From positions 1 to 27,374 of IMG/VR virus record IMGVR_UViG_3300028837_000843: DNA of 27,374 bases; one strand, written 5' to 3'. The position numbers and the translations under genes are program-made. The DNA comes from a virus. Positions 13,230 to 22,236 of the stretch are shown one piece after another (positions within the stretch are counted from its first letter, which is position 1; each line of letters opens with the position of its first letter). The notes below the pieces were generated by a model that was given only the letters and a program-made list of their open reading frames with translations, was not told the origin of the DNA and ran no database searches.

Positions 13230-13666
13230 TTGTGAATCCTATATATGTTTGTTAAATTTTTTTTGAAATATTTCAGAGGTATAATACATACACCTCGACT
13301 ATTCATTGAATTTATTATAAGATCATTTCCCATATACACAGCAACATGATTTGTAACATCAGACTTAAGTGCAAATGTCAATATATCTCCAGCCATGAAT
13401 TTATCAGATACTTTTTTTAAATTACATCCCTCTTTTATAATATTGGCAATATGATCGAGAATTACTTCTTGTTTTGTAAAGTTGTGCCAGAATCTGGGGT
13501 GATAAGTATAATTGATTTCTTTTAATAATCCGATCTCTTTAAGACAGGCTGCAATGAATAAAGCGCAATCTGCTCCTTTACCTTTTGTCATTTCAAAATG
13601 AGCGTATGGAGTACCAAGCCAGCTTATCAGAGATTTACAAAAACGATACCATGTCTTTTTATCCAT
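13226..13666 (-). CDS. NlpC/P60 tail-tip peptidoglycan hydrolase
   Basis: 146 aa. GADCALFIAACLKEI carries the nucleophile Cys34, TNHVAVYMGND carries His107, and LIINSM supplies the third polar residue, probably Asn119: the NlpC/P60 triad order. GTA gp14 and lambda K relatives act at the tail tip, opening the cell wall during DNA entry. The start overlaps the DUF2163 stop and the end overlaps the hub gene start, so it is fully embedded in the tip operon. Confidence 0.8.
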   Translation of the reverse strand: MDKKTWYRFCKSLISWLGTPYAHFEMTKGKGADCALFIAACLKEIGLLKEINYTYHPRFWHNFTKQEVILDHIANIIKEGCNLKKVSDKFMAGDILTFALKSDVTNHVAVYMGNDLIINSMNSRGVCIIPLKYFKKNLTNIYRIHK

Positions 13667-14481
13667 TATTGTTTTACTCCCCAGATTATTGGATTAGCAC
13701 TACATGGTACATCAGGCATTCCTGTAAATTTATCAAGATTATTAAATTTATCCCGGCATTCAATAATTGTTTTATTACATCCCGGAGATATAATTATATT
13801 ATCTCCATCTGATAAATGTCTTATCGGAAAGTGTATTGTAATTTCATTATCAATATGCGAGGTAATAAATCGTATTTCTCCTTGTGATTCTGCTCTTCCA
13901 AATCTATAATAATTTTTTGGTTTCGTCCCAAAAAAAGCAGCACTTAACACAGTATTATCAATAGGATCAATCGTAACTGCAATTACGGCTCTCCACATTG
14001 TCCAGTCCAATCCGCATATATCATCATATAAAATATTATTGCATTGAGACTGAACAAATACTCTTGGTATCTTTCTGTTAAGGCCATAAGTAGATGAGAT
14101 GCATTCTGCAAGACAAAATTGTCCCTGTATTGAAAAAGAATTTATAATACCAAAAAAAACGGCGGCTGAATTTGTCAAGTCTGTAAAATAATATTTTTTA
14201 ATTTCAACCTGAACCGGAATAGTAGGAGTCGCCATGATATATTGAGCAAAGAAAGTTGTGATAGGTGCTTGGATATTACATTTCATAATACCACGAGATA
14301 AGTCTCTTGTAAATCCGCTCCTCTTCAAGGCTGGAACAGATATATAATTATCACCGTCTATTACAACATCTTCTGCGTATGAAGTAAATCTATAAGTTTG
14401 TACATTGGTTGTAAATATATAAATTTCAAGATTATCAGATTGTTGAACTTGTCTTTCCTGTAATTTGAATGCCGCATTCAT
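13666..14481 (-). CDS. DUF2163 / BR0599-family tail protein
   Basis: 271 aa. The N-terminal half (YRFTSYAEDVVIDGDNYISV...) is the DUF2163 beta domain. The C-terminal part carries the diagnostic pattern SPGCNKTIIECRDKFNN followed by KFTGMPDVPCSANP, matching the PGC..T...C..KF.N..N..G.P.iP ending of BR0599. These are baseplate-hub components next to the NlpC/P60 enzyme, as in gene transfer agents (gp13). Cys residues in CNNILYDDICG and in the pattern above may form the family's metal or disulphide site. Confidence 0.8.
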   Translation of the reverse strand: MNAAFKLQERQVQQSDNLEIYIFTTNVQTYRFTSYAEDVVIDGDNYISVPALKRSGFTRDLSRGIMKCNIQAPITTFFAQYIMATPTIPVQVEIKKYYFTDLTNSAAVFFGIINSFSIQGQFCLAECISSTYGLNRKIPRVFVQSQCNNILYDDICGLDWTMWRAVIAVTIDPIDNTVLSAAFFGTKPKNYYRFGRAESQGEIRFITSHIDNEITIHFPIRHLSDGDNIIISPGCNKTIIECRDKFNNLDKFTGMPDVPCSANPIIWGVKQ

Positions 14482-14483
14482 TA

Positions 14484-15137
14484 TTAAGATTCCTCTGCTT
14501 TTTTATGTCGACGTGCCGGCTCTTCTGTATATTCATCCGGCAATTCTTTAAAGTCAATCGTGCATGTACTGTATTGATCTGATTTAAAATCTATTTCCAA
14601 ATCGTCAATATCAAATCTTACCATAGCGAGTCTGCCAAAATACTTGATTTGATTCTGTGAAAATCCTCTATCCATTTTTGTCCACAGAGCCAGTCGATCT
14701 ACATTTCCAATTTCTATAACTGCATATACCATTCTCGAAATATAATCACCATAAATCATTTCAAAAAATATCCTGTCAAGTCCTGTGTCTACATCATGCA
14801 AAAATACATTTTCTATATCTATAAATTTATCATGACCTATTACATCAGAATCGAGCCTGAAACAATTTTTCCAAATCGGAAGCCAAAATTTTTTTAAACG
14901 ACCTTGCCTGTCTGTAAAGAAATCTAATATATAATGTTCATCCTCTTTTGACATATTTGTATATCCATAAGTCCAGCGTCTCCCCGGAATAGCCAGATCA
15001 TATAAATCAATTGAAGTCCCAGATGCTTGTATTATTTCTCTTGCCGGTTCAAAATTACTTTTAGGTGTATCAATCCAGTTTGGCTTCATCATAAATCGCT
15101 CAGTAACATCAAACAAATCTTCCCAACTATCAGCCAT
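14484..15137 (-). CDS. Distal tail protein, DUF2460-like position
   Basis: 217 aa. The central DFFTDRQGRLKKFWLPIW segment is typical of phage proteins preceding DUF2163. The rest is beta-rich, with a charged tail (EEPARRHKKAEES). It shares length, strand pattern and position with the upstream 207-aa protein, so the two may be diverged duplicates forming rings at the tail end. The family is judged by gene order more than by clear motifs. The start overlaps the previous stop. Confidence 0.5.
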   Translation of the reverse strand: MADSWEDLFDVTERFMMKPNWIDTPKSNFEPAREIIQASGTSIDLYDLAIPGRRWTYGYTNMSKEDEHYILDFFTDRQGRLKKFWLPIWKNCFRLDSDVIGHDKFIDIENVFLHDVDTGLDRIFFEMIYGDYISRMVYAVIEIGNVDRLALWTKMDRGFSQNQIKYFGRLAMVRFDIDDLEIDFKSDQYSTCTIDFKELPDEYTEEPARRHKKAEES

Positions 15138-15760
15138 TATTTATACTCCGTAAATTCAAGATTAATTTTAGTCATTCTGTCACTATATTCTGATCGTTCA
15201 TTTTTTGTTAAATAACAATAAAATAAAGGATATATTATGGTTGTCTCTCTTTGAAAGTCTCCGACAATTGCATCACTGATTATCAGGTATTGACCAACAA
15301 CATCAGAATAAAGAAGTATTTCAGAACCTTCTATCTTTCGTAAATCAATCGCAAGTAAATACTCAGTCCAATTTCTGAGATTATAATAATTCATAATATC
15401 ACTAATAACTTCAATTACGTTTACTCCAGCGAGACTGCCTTTTCCAAGAGGTCTGCATGGCTCTGAATAAATAGGTATAAAAAGATTGCTTGCATGTAAA
15501 TTCATCAAGTAATTCCATATCTTTTCAAAATCATCTTTAGTCGTAACAGTAAACTCATGTGATCTTATCGGATATTTTCTTAATGGTTTACGCTGTTCAC
15601 CTTTACGTCTCTTGACTGAAATTGGTGTCTTGAATCCATACGAAACTTTTACAGGGAATTTCCAGTTTGGCAGAAAATAAAAAAGTTCTCCGCCTTCCTC
15701 CCCTCCCTCATCCTTATAATGGGAATCTCCGTAATCATAATTGCTTCCATAGATTGCCAT
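15137..15760 (-). CDS. Distal tail protein (possible paralogue of the following gene)
   Basis: 207 aa. WKFPVKVSYGFKTPISVKRR begins a beta domain. FEKIWNYLMNLHASNLFIPI aligns by eye with HYILDFFTDRQGRLKKFWLP of the next protein (a helix followed by a strand with IP or LP), and both end in FxIxF-type strands. Probably a baseplate or distal-tail ring component upstream of DUF2163. No catalytic motif is seen. The N-terminus is rich in Gly and Glu. Confidence 0.5.
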   Translation of the reverse strand: MAIYGSNYDYGDSHYKDEGGEEGGELFYFLPNWKFPVKVSYGFKTPISVKRRKGEQRKPLRKYPIRSHEFTVTTKDDFEKIWNYLMNLHASNLFIPIYSEPCRPLGKGSLAGVNVIEVISDIMNYYNLRNWTEYLLAIDLRKIEGSEILLYSDVVGQYLIISDAIVGDFQRETTIIYPLFYCYLTKNERSEYSDRMTKINLEFTEYK

Positions 15761-15761
15761 A

Positions 15762-16247
15762 TTAATCCTTTATGAATCTTGAAATCGCATCCTGTATATG
15801 TCCGGTATACTTCTCACTCCATGTTGGCAGATCATCTTTTTTTATTGTCTGCTTTATTTCATTTATATCAAAATCCGGCACGATTGTTTTCATTAAACTT
15901 TTAAGAGCTGCATCCATAACTTTTTTACGTTTATCAAATTCAGGCTTCTCACCTAAGAGCAATCCTTTATATTCTCTTTCTCCAAGTTCATTTGTAAAGA
16001 GAATTGCGTTTCCTTTATCATCCTTATTACAATATTTCAGGATAAGTTCTTGTCTTTCAGTCTGCAATTTTTCCTGTTTTTCCATTAAGGGTTCTGCAAG
16101 TGGTTTCAGAACTTTCTTAATTTCAATGAAAGCAAAATTAAATTCAAATTTAGTTTTGCCAATTGATAATAAGGTCATTGTCGCTCCATAAAGATTCGAC
16201 AAATCCGTATTAGTGAACTCTTCCTTCTGTTCCTTTTTCTTAGACAT
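15762..16247 (-). CDS. Small helical tail-module protein (possibly DUF1617-like)
   Basis: 161 aa, charged and helical: GKTKFEFNFAFIEIKKVLKP followed by LAEPLMEKQEKLQTERQELI and KYCNKDDKGNAIL. This pattern of a hydrophobic helix, LxPL and a ...EL..KY..KD..GN turn recalls DUF1617 proteins that sit near tape measure genes. GGAG lies six bases before ATG. Its role in the tail is unknown. Confidence 0.4.
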   Translation of the reverse strand: MSKKKEQKEEFTNTDLSNLYGATMTLLSIGKTKFEFNFAFIEIKKVLKPLAEPLMEKQEKLQTERQELILKYCNKDDKGNAILFTNELGEREYKGLLLGEKPEFDKRKKVMDAALKSLMKTIVPDFDINEIKQTIKKDDLPTWSEKYTGHIQDAISRFIKD

Positions 16248-16267
16248 CTATTACTCCTTTGTAAAGG

Positions 16268-17515
16268 TTATAAAGATTCTTCTGTTAATTGAAATAATGT
16301 ATCGTCTTTTATACCATGTTTATTTAATAGATTTATAAGATGATTCATTAAAGTTTCCATTCGATATTTTTTGCGTATCATTTTTCCATTTTCGATTGTG
16401 CCTGTATAAGAAATCCATTCTTTTGTTTTGTGGTCATGAGGTGCAAGCTGTTGTTCGTTTCCATCTTCATCAATTGCGAATGGACTCATTACGGTATCGA
16501 CATCTTTAGCGTAGAATCCCGCTGTGTTCGCTCCCATTGTGGGACCGGTCGCCCCGTTATCTCCCAAAGTAATAACTTTAGTTCCGTTTGCTGTAGGTTC
16601 TGTCGCTGTTCCCAAGCACAAATTACCCAATAGTGTTAGTCTCATTTTTTCCGTTGGGGTAAATTCCGTATCTGCTGCAGCTGCTATATCGGAACTCCAA
16701 ATATGCGCCCCCCCGAACATAAGATATCGTTCTGCTTCATCATTTACATATTTTTTATATACCCCTGCCCCGAAATAAATATTATGTAAAAATTGCAATG
16801 CCTGTCCTGCTGCTTCTGCATTTCCACATATAAAAGCCCCTGTTCCTCCAATCTGTAATGCGGTAGAACCTGAATCCCACGCTTCTATAGATGCTTTATT
16901 TATAGCAGTATTACCCATGATGAAAAAGTGATTGTCGCCGCTATCCCATTTCAATGCAGTGCCTGTTGTTCTCTTTTGTAAATAAAAATCAAGATCAAGA
17001 TTATTCTGATTGATTACTACATTTGAGAAATTTATTCCGAGAAATTCTTTAAAAGTAACAACTCCATCTTTTATCCCAATATCATCACTTATATAAAATT
17101 TATACCAACTTCGTGCAACTTCCATTTTTGTTGCATATCCTACAGTCATAAATTTCCAAGAATCTCCTCCATCCCAGTTATATGCATTCTTACTAATATA
17201 GCTTTCTTGGCCTATCCCCCCAGCAATTGCAAGATTATCCTTAAGAGTGCTTGAATAAAATTCCACCACATCTTTTAATCCCCAGCCTGTATTCGGTGTT
17301 ACTCCTATACCTAAATTATAATTATCATCTGTATACACTATCTGCGTACAGTCTGGTGAGTATAAACTTTTATGCTTATGACCATTTACATCTTTAGTCA
17401 TTTTGCAACAGTCTTTCACCATAGTATCAATAATATCTTTCCAAGTCTGCTCTTCTCTTGCTCCCCACGGCTTTTTAGTTGTTACTGTATTAATTTGAAA
17501 ATCTTTATAATTCAT
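16268..17515 (-). CDS. Fibre-like tail protein, second receptor-binding candidate
   Basis: 415 aa, beta-rich, with Gly/Ala/Asn turns and fibre-style short repeats (LGIGVTPNTGWGLKD, LQIGGTGAFICGNAE, LCLGTATEPTANG). It has a C-terminal helical segment (MRKKYRMETL-type, then LINLLNKHGIKD). The style matches the S74 fibre at 9686-11512, but it lacks the SxxxxK chaperone. Its start overlaps the tape measure stop. Fibres rarely lie between the tape measure and the tip proteins, so it may be a side fibre or decoration. Confidence 0.55.
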   Translation of the reverse strand: MNYKDFQINTVTTKKPWGAREEQTWKDIIDTMVKDCCKMTKDVNGHKHKSLYSPDCTQIVYTDDNYNLGIGVTPNTGWGLKDVVEFYSSTLKDNLAIAGGIGQESYISKNAYNWDGGDSWKFMTVGYATKMEVARSWYKFYISDDIGIKDGVVTFKEFLGINFSNVVINQNNLDLDFYLQKRTTGTALKWDSGDNHFFIMGNTAINKASIEAWDSGSTALQIGGTGAFICGNAEAAGQALQFLHNIYFGAGVYKKYVNDEAERYLMFGGAHIWSSDIAAAADTEFTPTEKMRLTLLGNLCLGTATEPTANGTKVITLGDNGATGPTMGANTAGFYAKDVDTVMSPFAIDEDGNEQQLAPHDHKTKEWISYTGTIENGKMIRKKYRMETLMNHLINLLNKHGIKDDTLFQLTEESL

Positions 17516-20334
17516 TATAATCTCAATCCTTTCTTTATTTCATACGCATTCTCTGAAATAATATTCATTACCATAGCCTGTCCGGGCTTAGTATTCAAAG
17601 CATCTAACATCAGATTCGGATCAACTATATTATTTATTTGTAAACCAAGTTCTCTTGTCTCGGCAGTCTCTGCGGCCATACCTCCCTCTGCAAAGGCATA
17701 AGCTGGAGTATGTATTCCAAGACCTTTGCCGTATCCTGAAAAAAGTTCTTTCGGTATCATTCTTCTCCGTAAAGCTTCCATAATATCCTTGCCATAATAA
17801 TCTACAGCAGATGTTGGTTCTACATATTCTCCTTTTGTTAATCTCGTAGGTACTTTGTCTATTCCAGATTGACCTTCAACTTCTCCGCCTTTTGCAAGTC
17901 CATTGATAGTAGTTCCAATAATCGTTCCAATTTCAGTCCCAACTGCAATTGCTGTTATACTAGGTAAGATTCCATGAGGATCAATTGAATATGCTTTCGT
18001 TATAGCAAGAGCCCCGTTTATAATTGCTTCAGCCAGTGCTGCTGCCTGTGACAAAAGGAAAAATGCTTTTATCTGTTCTCCAGATGCTGCATACAGTGCT
18101 GTGAAAGAACTCTTTAAAGAACCAGCCGCTGCCGAAGCCATCTCCATTCTCTTTTGTTGCATCTCTCTTTCATAATCAACAAGCAGTTTATCTTTTTCCA
18201 TCTGCCATAAAACGTGTGCTTTTTTTAAAAGCTTTTCCTGCTCAATACGATTTTTTATTGACTCTACTATTATTTTTGCTTCATCGCTTTGTCGTTTTTG
18301 TAACTCTGCCAAATCTTTTGCATACTGAGAACTTTTATCAAGATCGACACGAGCCTCAATGTCTTCCGGTAGTTTATATGCTTTTTCTTCGACCTTAATT
18401 AAATCTTCTTCAGCTTTTATTTCTTCATAAGTTAATTTATTTAATTCAGTTTTAAGTCTTACTTTTAAAGCTAATATCTTTGTATTTACATCACGTATCT
18501 TGTTTTCATCTTTGAGTTGTAAAAGTAATTCCTTACGTTGATTAATTTCTACATAAATTGAAGCCTTTGCCATTTCTTTTTTCTTAGCATAATATTTCGC
18601 TATTGATATTCTATTTTGTTCATAATCTCTTTCGAGTTTTGCAAGTATACTTTTTACCTGTTCTTCAAAAAGAGCCATTGATTTGACGTAAATTTTTTGT
18701 TGCTTCTCTGCAGTTTTTGTATCAAGGACTAAGCCTTCAACTTTTTTAACTTTAGCTTCTGACAATAAAGTTCTAAGTGCTGTAATTTCATCTTTATAAA
18801 ATCCAATTTTCACTCTCATATTTTCAACACTTGTACTAACACCTTCCGCAGTCGTTGCTACAAATTTTTCAAAATCTTCTACATATATTTTACCAGTTGC
18901 AGTTGCTTCCTGTAAATTTGATGTACTTTCATTCCCAGCATCAGCAATAGCTTTTTGATAGCTTTCTATTTCTTCACCTAATGTCTTAATTTCTGTTTTT
19001 ATTTCAATATTAGTATCAGTAACATTTTTCTTATAACTATCAAGAATTTTCTCTGCTTCTTTTATTGATACAATTTCAGCTCCGAGAGCCCCAGCCGGAG
19101 CTTCAACTATACCTTTCTTCGCTTCCCTTATCGCTTGTTCCCATTTTTTTATCCATTCAGCCGATTTTTCTAAATCATTTTTAAATTTTTCTAATCGTAA
19201 TGAATCTGTAGCTTGCGGTACTCTAAGAATAACATTTGCAAGAGAAGAAAGAGCTATTGTAACTCCTTTTATCATTGCAATTACACCCGGAGAAAAAACT
19301 TTCACTAAAACAATTCCCAAATCAGTAATTACATTCCCAAGCATTTTAATCTGATTGACAGGAGATTCCATCATTATATCATAAGCATCCTGCATTGATC
19401 CACTTGCATCTTCCATGTCTCTCAATGTTTCGTTTAATACTTCAAAATTTTGAGATAGATTTATAACTGCTTGACCTGCACGAATATCTGGAATTAGTTG
19501 TCGCATTTGTTTTAAGTTAAGACCTTTTTCATGTATTTGTTTGAGAGTCGGTATCCAACCTTTCCAAGTAATACCAATTGCTTCCATCTTAGCTCTTGCT
19601 TCTTCAGTAGGAGCAACGAGAGCATTAATACCTGATCTCATGAAAGTTGTCGCACGATTTACCGGGATACCGGCTTTTGTCATTGTAGCAATTGATGCAG
19701 CAATATCGGTAAACGCAATATCAGCAGCTCTTGCAGTAGGAAGCACAGTACCAATCGATCCTGCTAATTCTGGAAAGGTTACAACTCCTTTCTTTACAGT
19801 CTGAAATAATGTATCATATACTTCATCAAGCTCTTCTATACTTTTACCGTAAGCATTGATTACAGCAAGTCCAGCTCTTACCGCAATCTTTGTATCAGTT
19901 ACCCCAGCGACTGCTGCCTTCGCTGAGAGTTCCATTACTCTTATAGAATCTTTTACAGCGACTCCAGCGGATATTATATCGTAAAGAGCTGCCGCAAGTT
20001 CTTCGGCAGATTGAGGTACTCTTCTTGTTACGTCAATTACAGCTTTTTCATATTCCTTAAATTGTTTTGTACCCATTCCGATTAAGGTATTTATTTCGTA
20101 CATCTTATGCGAGAAAGCAGCATAAGGAGCGATAAGCCTTCTTATAGCAATAGTCACTCCGGCAATTGCAGCAGTATAACCAAGCCAATAACGTTTTATA
20201 TTTTTGAATATTCCTTGATGTTTTTTCTGGAATTTATCAAGCTCATTGCCTGCAATACCCAAATCTTTTTTAAGGTCTTTTATTTGGCCTTCGAGGGATA
20301 TTATTAATTTTGCTATTTCTTTATCCGCTGCCAT
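17515..20334 (-). CDS. Tail tape measure protein (TP901/PhageMin_Tail type)
   Basis: 939 aa from ATG 20334, chosen because AAAGGA lies nine bases upstream; a TTG at 20343 would leave no spacing. A coiled N-terminus and a hydrophobic segment (~50-70) are followed by the TP901 domain: EINTLIGMGTKQFKEYEKAV, VPQSAEELAAALYDIISAG, GVVTFPELAGSIGTVLPTA and AASIATMTKAGIPVNRATT. Long coiled coils fill residues ~390-720. Near the C-terminus are hydrophobic helices (AFFLLSQAAALAEAIINGAL) and the usual LAKGG..G...DKVPTRLTKGEYV segment. At about 0.15 nm per residue the tail would be near 140 nm. It overlaps the gpGT end by 14 bases. Confidence 0.9.
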   Translation of the reverse strand: MAADKEIAKLIISLEGQIKDLKKDLGIAGNELDKFQKKHQGIFKNIKRYWLGYTAAIAGVTIAIRRLIAPYAAFSHKMYEINTLIGMGTKQFKEYEKAVIDVTRRVPQSAEELAAALYDIISAGVAVKDSIRVMELSAKAAVAGVTDTKIAVRAGLAVINAYGKSIEELDEVYDTLFQTVKKGVVTFPELAGSIGTVLPTARAADIAFTDIAASIATMTKAGIPVNRATTFMRSGINALVAPTEEARAKMEAIGITWKGWIPTLKQIHEKGLNLKQMRQLIPDIRAGQAVINLSQNFEVLNETLRDMEDASGSMQDAYDIMMESPVNQIKMLGNVITDLGIVLVKVFSPGVIAMIKGVTIALSSLANVILRVPQATDSLRLEKFKNDLEKSAEWIKKWEQAIREAKKGIVEAPAGALGAEIVSIKEAEKILDSYKKNVTDTNIEIKTEIKTLGEEIESYQKAIADAGNESTSNLQEATATGKIYVEDFEKFVATTAEGVSTSVENMRVKIGFYKDEITALRTLLSEAKVKKVEGLVLDTKTAEKQQKIYVKSMALFEEQVKSILAKLERDYEQNRISIAKYYAKKKEMAKASIYVEINQRKELLLQLKDENKIRDVNTKILALKVRLKTELNKLTYEEIKAEEDLIKVEEKAYKLPEDIEARVDLDKSSQYAKDLAELQKRQSDEAKIIVESIKNRIEQEKLLKKAHVLWQMEKDKLLVDYEREMQQKRMEMASAAAGSLKSSFTALYAASGEQIKAFFLLSQAAALAEAIINGALAITKAYSIDPHGILPSITAIAVGTEIGTIIGTTINGLAKGGEVEGQSGIDKVPTRLTKGEYVEPTSAVDYYGKDIMEALRRRMIPKELFSGYGKGLGIHTPAYAFAEGGMAAETAETRELGLQINNIVDPNLMLDALNTKPGQAMVMNIISENAYEIKKGLRL

Positions 20335-20964
20335 ATTTACCAATCCTTTTTATTTCATCAACATCTCTTTTGGTAATTCTTTTTTTCTTGTCAAGTTCAA
20401 TAAATTGTTTGAATGCTTCGGGCTTGGCATGAAAGCCAATACGTACAGCCTTTGCGAGTTCTTTAAGGCTGTTGTTATAATTCATAGCAGCAGCCTTATT
20501 GAAAGCAATAAGCTGATCGTATGTGTAAACGTAAATTATATCGTTGAGCTTGTGACATCTGGATATAAGAAATTCAACCGCCCCAATTAACCACTCATCA
20601 TTGTTGTCATGAGTTTTGTTATGGGGCTTAACGAGTTTTTTAAGTATTTCATATTCTGTTCAGCTATTGTTAATACAATAACTGTAACTTCGTCAAGCTG
20701 AAATTCTTTTACCTCTTTAATAGGAATGCCGAGAGTCTTACTAATTATTTCAGATAGTTCTGGAATTACGGCAGGTATTATTTGTAAACCCTGCTCTTTG
20801 TAATTCTTAGTAGTAATTCTTCTCTTTATTAATTCAATAGCAATCCTTTCGAGGCTTGGTACAAGCTCTTCGATCATTCCCAGAGTCCACGGTTTAATGG
20901 TATAACCGTAGACTTTTTTCTCTGGGAACAATACTCTTTCCTTTGTAGATTTTTTTTTAGTCAT
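20321..20964 (-). CDS. gpGT-like tail assembly chaperone made by -1 frameshift
   Basis: Slippage at codons 109-110 of the gene starting at 20964 (A AAA AAC, 20641-20635) moves ribosomes back one base into an open frame. It continues LVKPHNKTHDNNDEWLIGAV, then ...YDQLIAFNKAAAMNYNNSLK... and stops at 20321. The product would be about 214 aa: 110 from the G part and 104 from the T part. In lambda and most long-tailed phages the G and GT proteins coat the tape measure and recruit tail-tube subunits. The open frame has no start of its own and ends inside the tape measure start, exactly as expected. Confidence 0.8.
20580..20641 (-). promoter_or_regulatory. Programmed -1 frameshift signal
   Basis: Slippery heptamer A AAA AAC at 20641-20635 in the correct phase (TTA AAA AAC), a 7-base spacer, then a hairpin from 20627 to 20580. 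The stem is GCCCCA/TGGGGC, then TAAC/GTTA after a 2-base bulge, then ACTCAT/ATGAGT around a 10-base loop. Heptamer, spacing and structure all fit known signals. Confidence 0.85.
20587..20964 (-). CDS. gpG-like tail assembly chaperone (unshifted product)
   Basis: 125 aa, basic N-terminus (MTKKKSTKERVLFPEKKVYG), then a helical domain (MIEELVPSLERIAIELIKRR, IPIKEVKEFQLDEVTVIVLT). Size, helical character and location between the major tail protein and the tape measure identify the first tail chaperone. It ends 15 codons after the slippery site, the normal non-shifted product. There is only a weak ribosome binding site; the preceding stop lies four bases upstream of the ATG, so re-initiation is likely. 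Confidence 0.75.
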   Translation of the reverse strand: MTKKKSTKERVLFPEKKVYGYTIKPWTLGMIEELVPSLERIAIELIKRRITTKNYKEQGLQIIPAVIPELSEIISKTLGIPIKEVKEFQLDEVTVIVLTIAEQNMKYLKNSLSPITKLMTTMMSG

Positions 20965-20970
20965 GAGCTA

Positions 20971-21765
20971 TTAACTTTCTGGAGCAGTATCTCCGCTAAG
21001 TTCAATTACATCCATGTAAGGAGAATCAGGATGATCATCGGTATCTTCAAGAACTTCGATATTGAATTCAATATTATTCCATTCTTCTGAAATGAAATTA
21101 ATATCTCCACCAACTCTCAACTTAGCTCTCCATACGTCAATTTCATAATCGCATCCCTGAGAACAATCTCCGACAAATCTGATAAAGCCTTCAATCTCAA
21201 GATCAGTCATAGCTTCAATCTTTGGATACGATGCCTGCTGGTATATATAATCAGCAAGCAATGCTTGACCGTCTGCGATATTACCTGTACTTATTGTAAA
21301 GATACGGCCTATTACATAGTCAACTGAATAGTCTGTATCTTCAATATAGGTAGTCGCTCCATCCGAACTTGTAACAGTTACGGAATCAGCTTGTAATTTA
21401 CGGAATTCAAGTTTGACATACTTACTCATTCTTGCTGTAAGGGCTTCTCCGCCGGCATTACCGTCTCCCTGAGTTTCATAAACAATTTCGTCTCCATACA
21501 AGCCAATCAATAAATTATCAACATTGATTTCATCAAGCGTAAATTTCAGCGCCATATCTGCGCTTACATTTATGCTCAAATCTTTCAGCTTAATCCCTCT
21601 CATGCTGCTGTAATGATCAAGCGTTTCGACTGACGGCGTTGCTGAAAAAGTTGGATTATTACCCAAGTCTCTCTCGCCTGTCAAGTTACCATCTGAATCT
21701 CTACGGTCAAAATAAGTCTTACCCTTTCCGACCATATAGTTTAAAACACTTGGTGCTATTGTCAT
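20971..21765 (-). CDS. Major tail (tube) protein
   Basis: 264 aa with a GGAGG site six bases before ATG. The opening MTIAPSVLNYMVGKGKTYFD, the turn ERDLGNNPTFSATPSVETLD and the strand LKDLSINVSADMALKFTLDE are the usual start of siphovirus tube proteins. A middle insertion (VTVTSSDGATTYIEDTDYSV...) looks like an added surface domain. It ends in acidic strands. It precedes the chaperones and tape measure, the conserved order, and should be the most abundant tail protein. Confidence 0.8.
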   Translation of the reverse strand: MTIAPSVLNYMVGKGKTYFDRRDSDGNLTGERDLGNNPTFSATPSVETLDHYSSMRGIKLKDLSINVSADMALKFTLDEINVDNLLIGLYGDEIVYETQGDGNAGGEALTARMSKYVKLEFRKLQADSVTVTSSDGATTYIEDTDYSVDYVIGRIFTISTGNIADGQALLADYIYQQASYPKIEAMTDLEIEGFIRFVGDCSQGCDYEIDVWRAKLRVGGDINFISEEWNNIEFNIEVLEDTDDHPDSPYMDVIELSGDTAPES

Positions 21766-21783
21766 AGCAACCTCCTTTAATAG

Positions 21784-22236
21784 TTAATATTTATTAGTGA
21801 AAGGGTTTCCCCATTTAATATTATATGTAAATAGATACCTCTGGATTAATACTCCCAGATCGTCATCTGTAAAATCCTTAGTCGGTGGTTGCTTTTCTAT
21901 AAGTTGAACAAGCTTATGAAGAGCACCACTTTTCCAATCTGCTAAAATTGCCTTATGTAAAGTAGCTTCTATCAAATCGAGCTTTACGTCAACCGATTCT
22001 TTCCCTTTGCTTGCTTTTACCCATGTACCAAAAGTCATTAATGTTACATTCATTTCTAATCTATTTCTTGATTCCCAGCTTTCCGGTTCATCATATATAG
22101 CAACAAATGGAAACTGAGCCGTATCTCTATCGATAGGTTCAAACGGACATACTTGAACCTGCTTAATACATGATTGAGAACTAATCAGAATATCCAACGC
22201 ATTTTTAATCTGTGTTATAATAGGAACATCACTCAT
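21784..22236 (-). CDS. Tail terminator / tail completion protein
   Basis: 150 aa. ITQIKNALDILISSQSCIKQ, FPFVAIYDEPESWESR and LDLIEATLHKAILADWKSGA follow the pattern of lambda gpU/HK97 gp9-type terminators: a helix, a strand with PFVxI, and a long helix. The start overlaps the gp10-like stop by ATGA, and the major tail protein follows. It would cap the tail tube and join it to the head. Confidence 0.6.
   Translation of the reverse strand: MSDVPIITQIKNALDILISSQSCIKQVQVCPFEPIDRDTAQFPFVAIYDEPESWESRNRLEMNVTLMTFGTWVKASKGKESVDVKLDLIEATLHKAILADWKSGALHKLVQLIEKQPPTKDFTDDDLGVLIQRYLFTYNIKWGNPFTNKY

Noticed and set aside
15772-16191. Long plus-strand open frame (139 codons) opposite the 161-aa tail-module gene, and similar frames at 3344-3748, 7020-7331, 13598-13909 and 17372-17701.
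   Set aside because: They lie antisense to well-supported genes, lack ribosome binding sites and give low-complexity, Ser/Phe/Leu-rich products typical of reversed AT-rich coding DNA.
20334-20343. TTG at 20343 as the tape measure start.
   Set aside because: AAAGGA would touch the start codon; the ATG at 20334 has a nine-base spacing.
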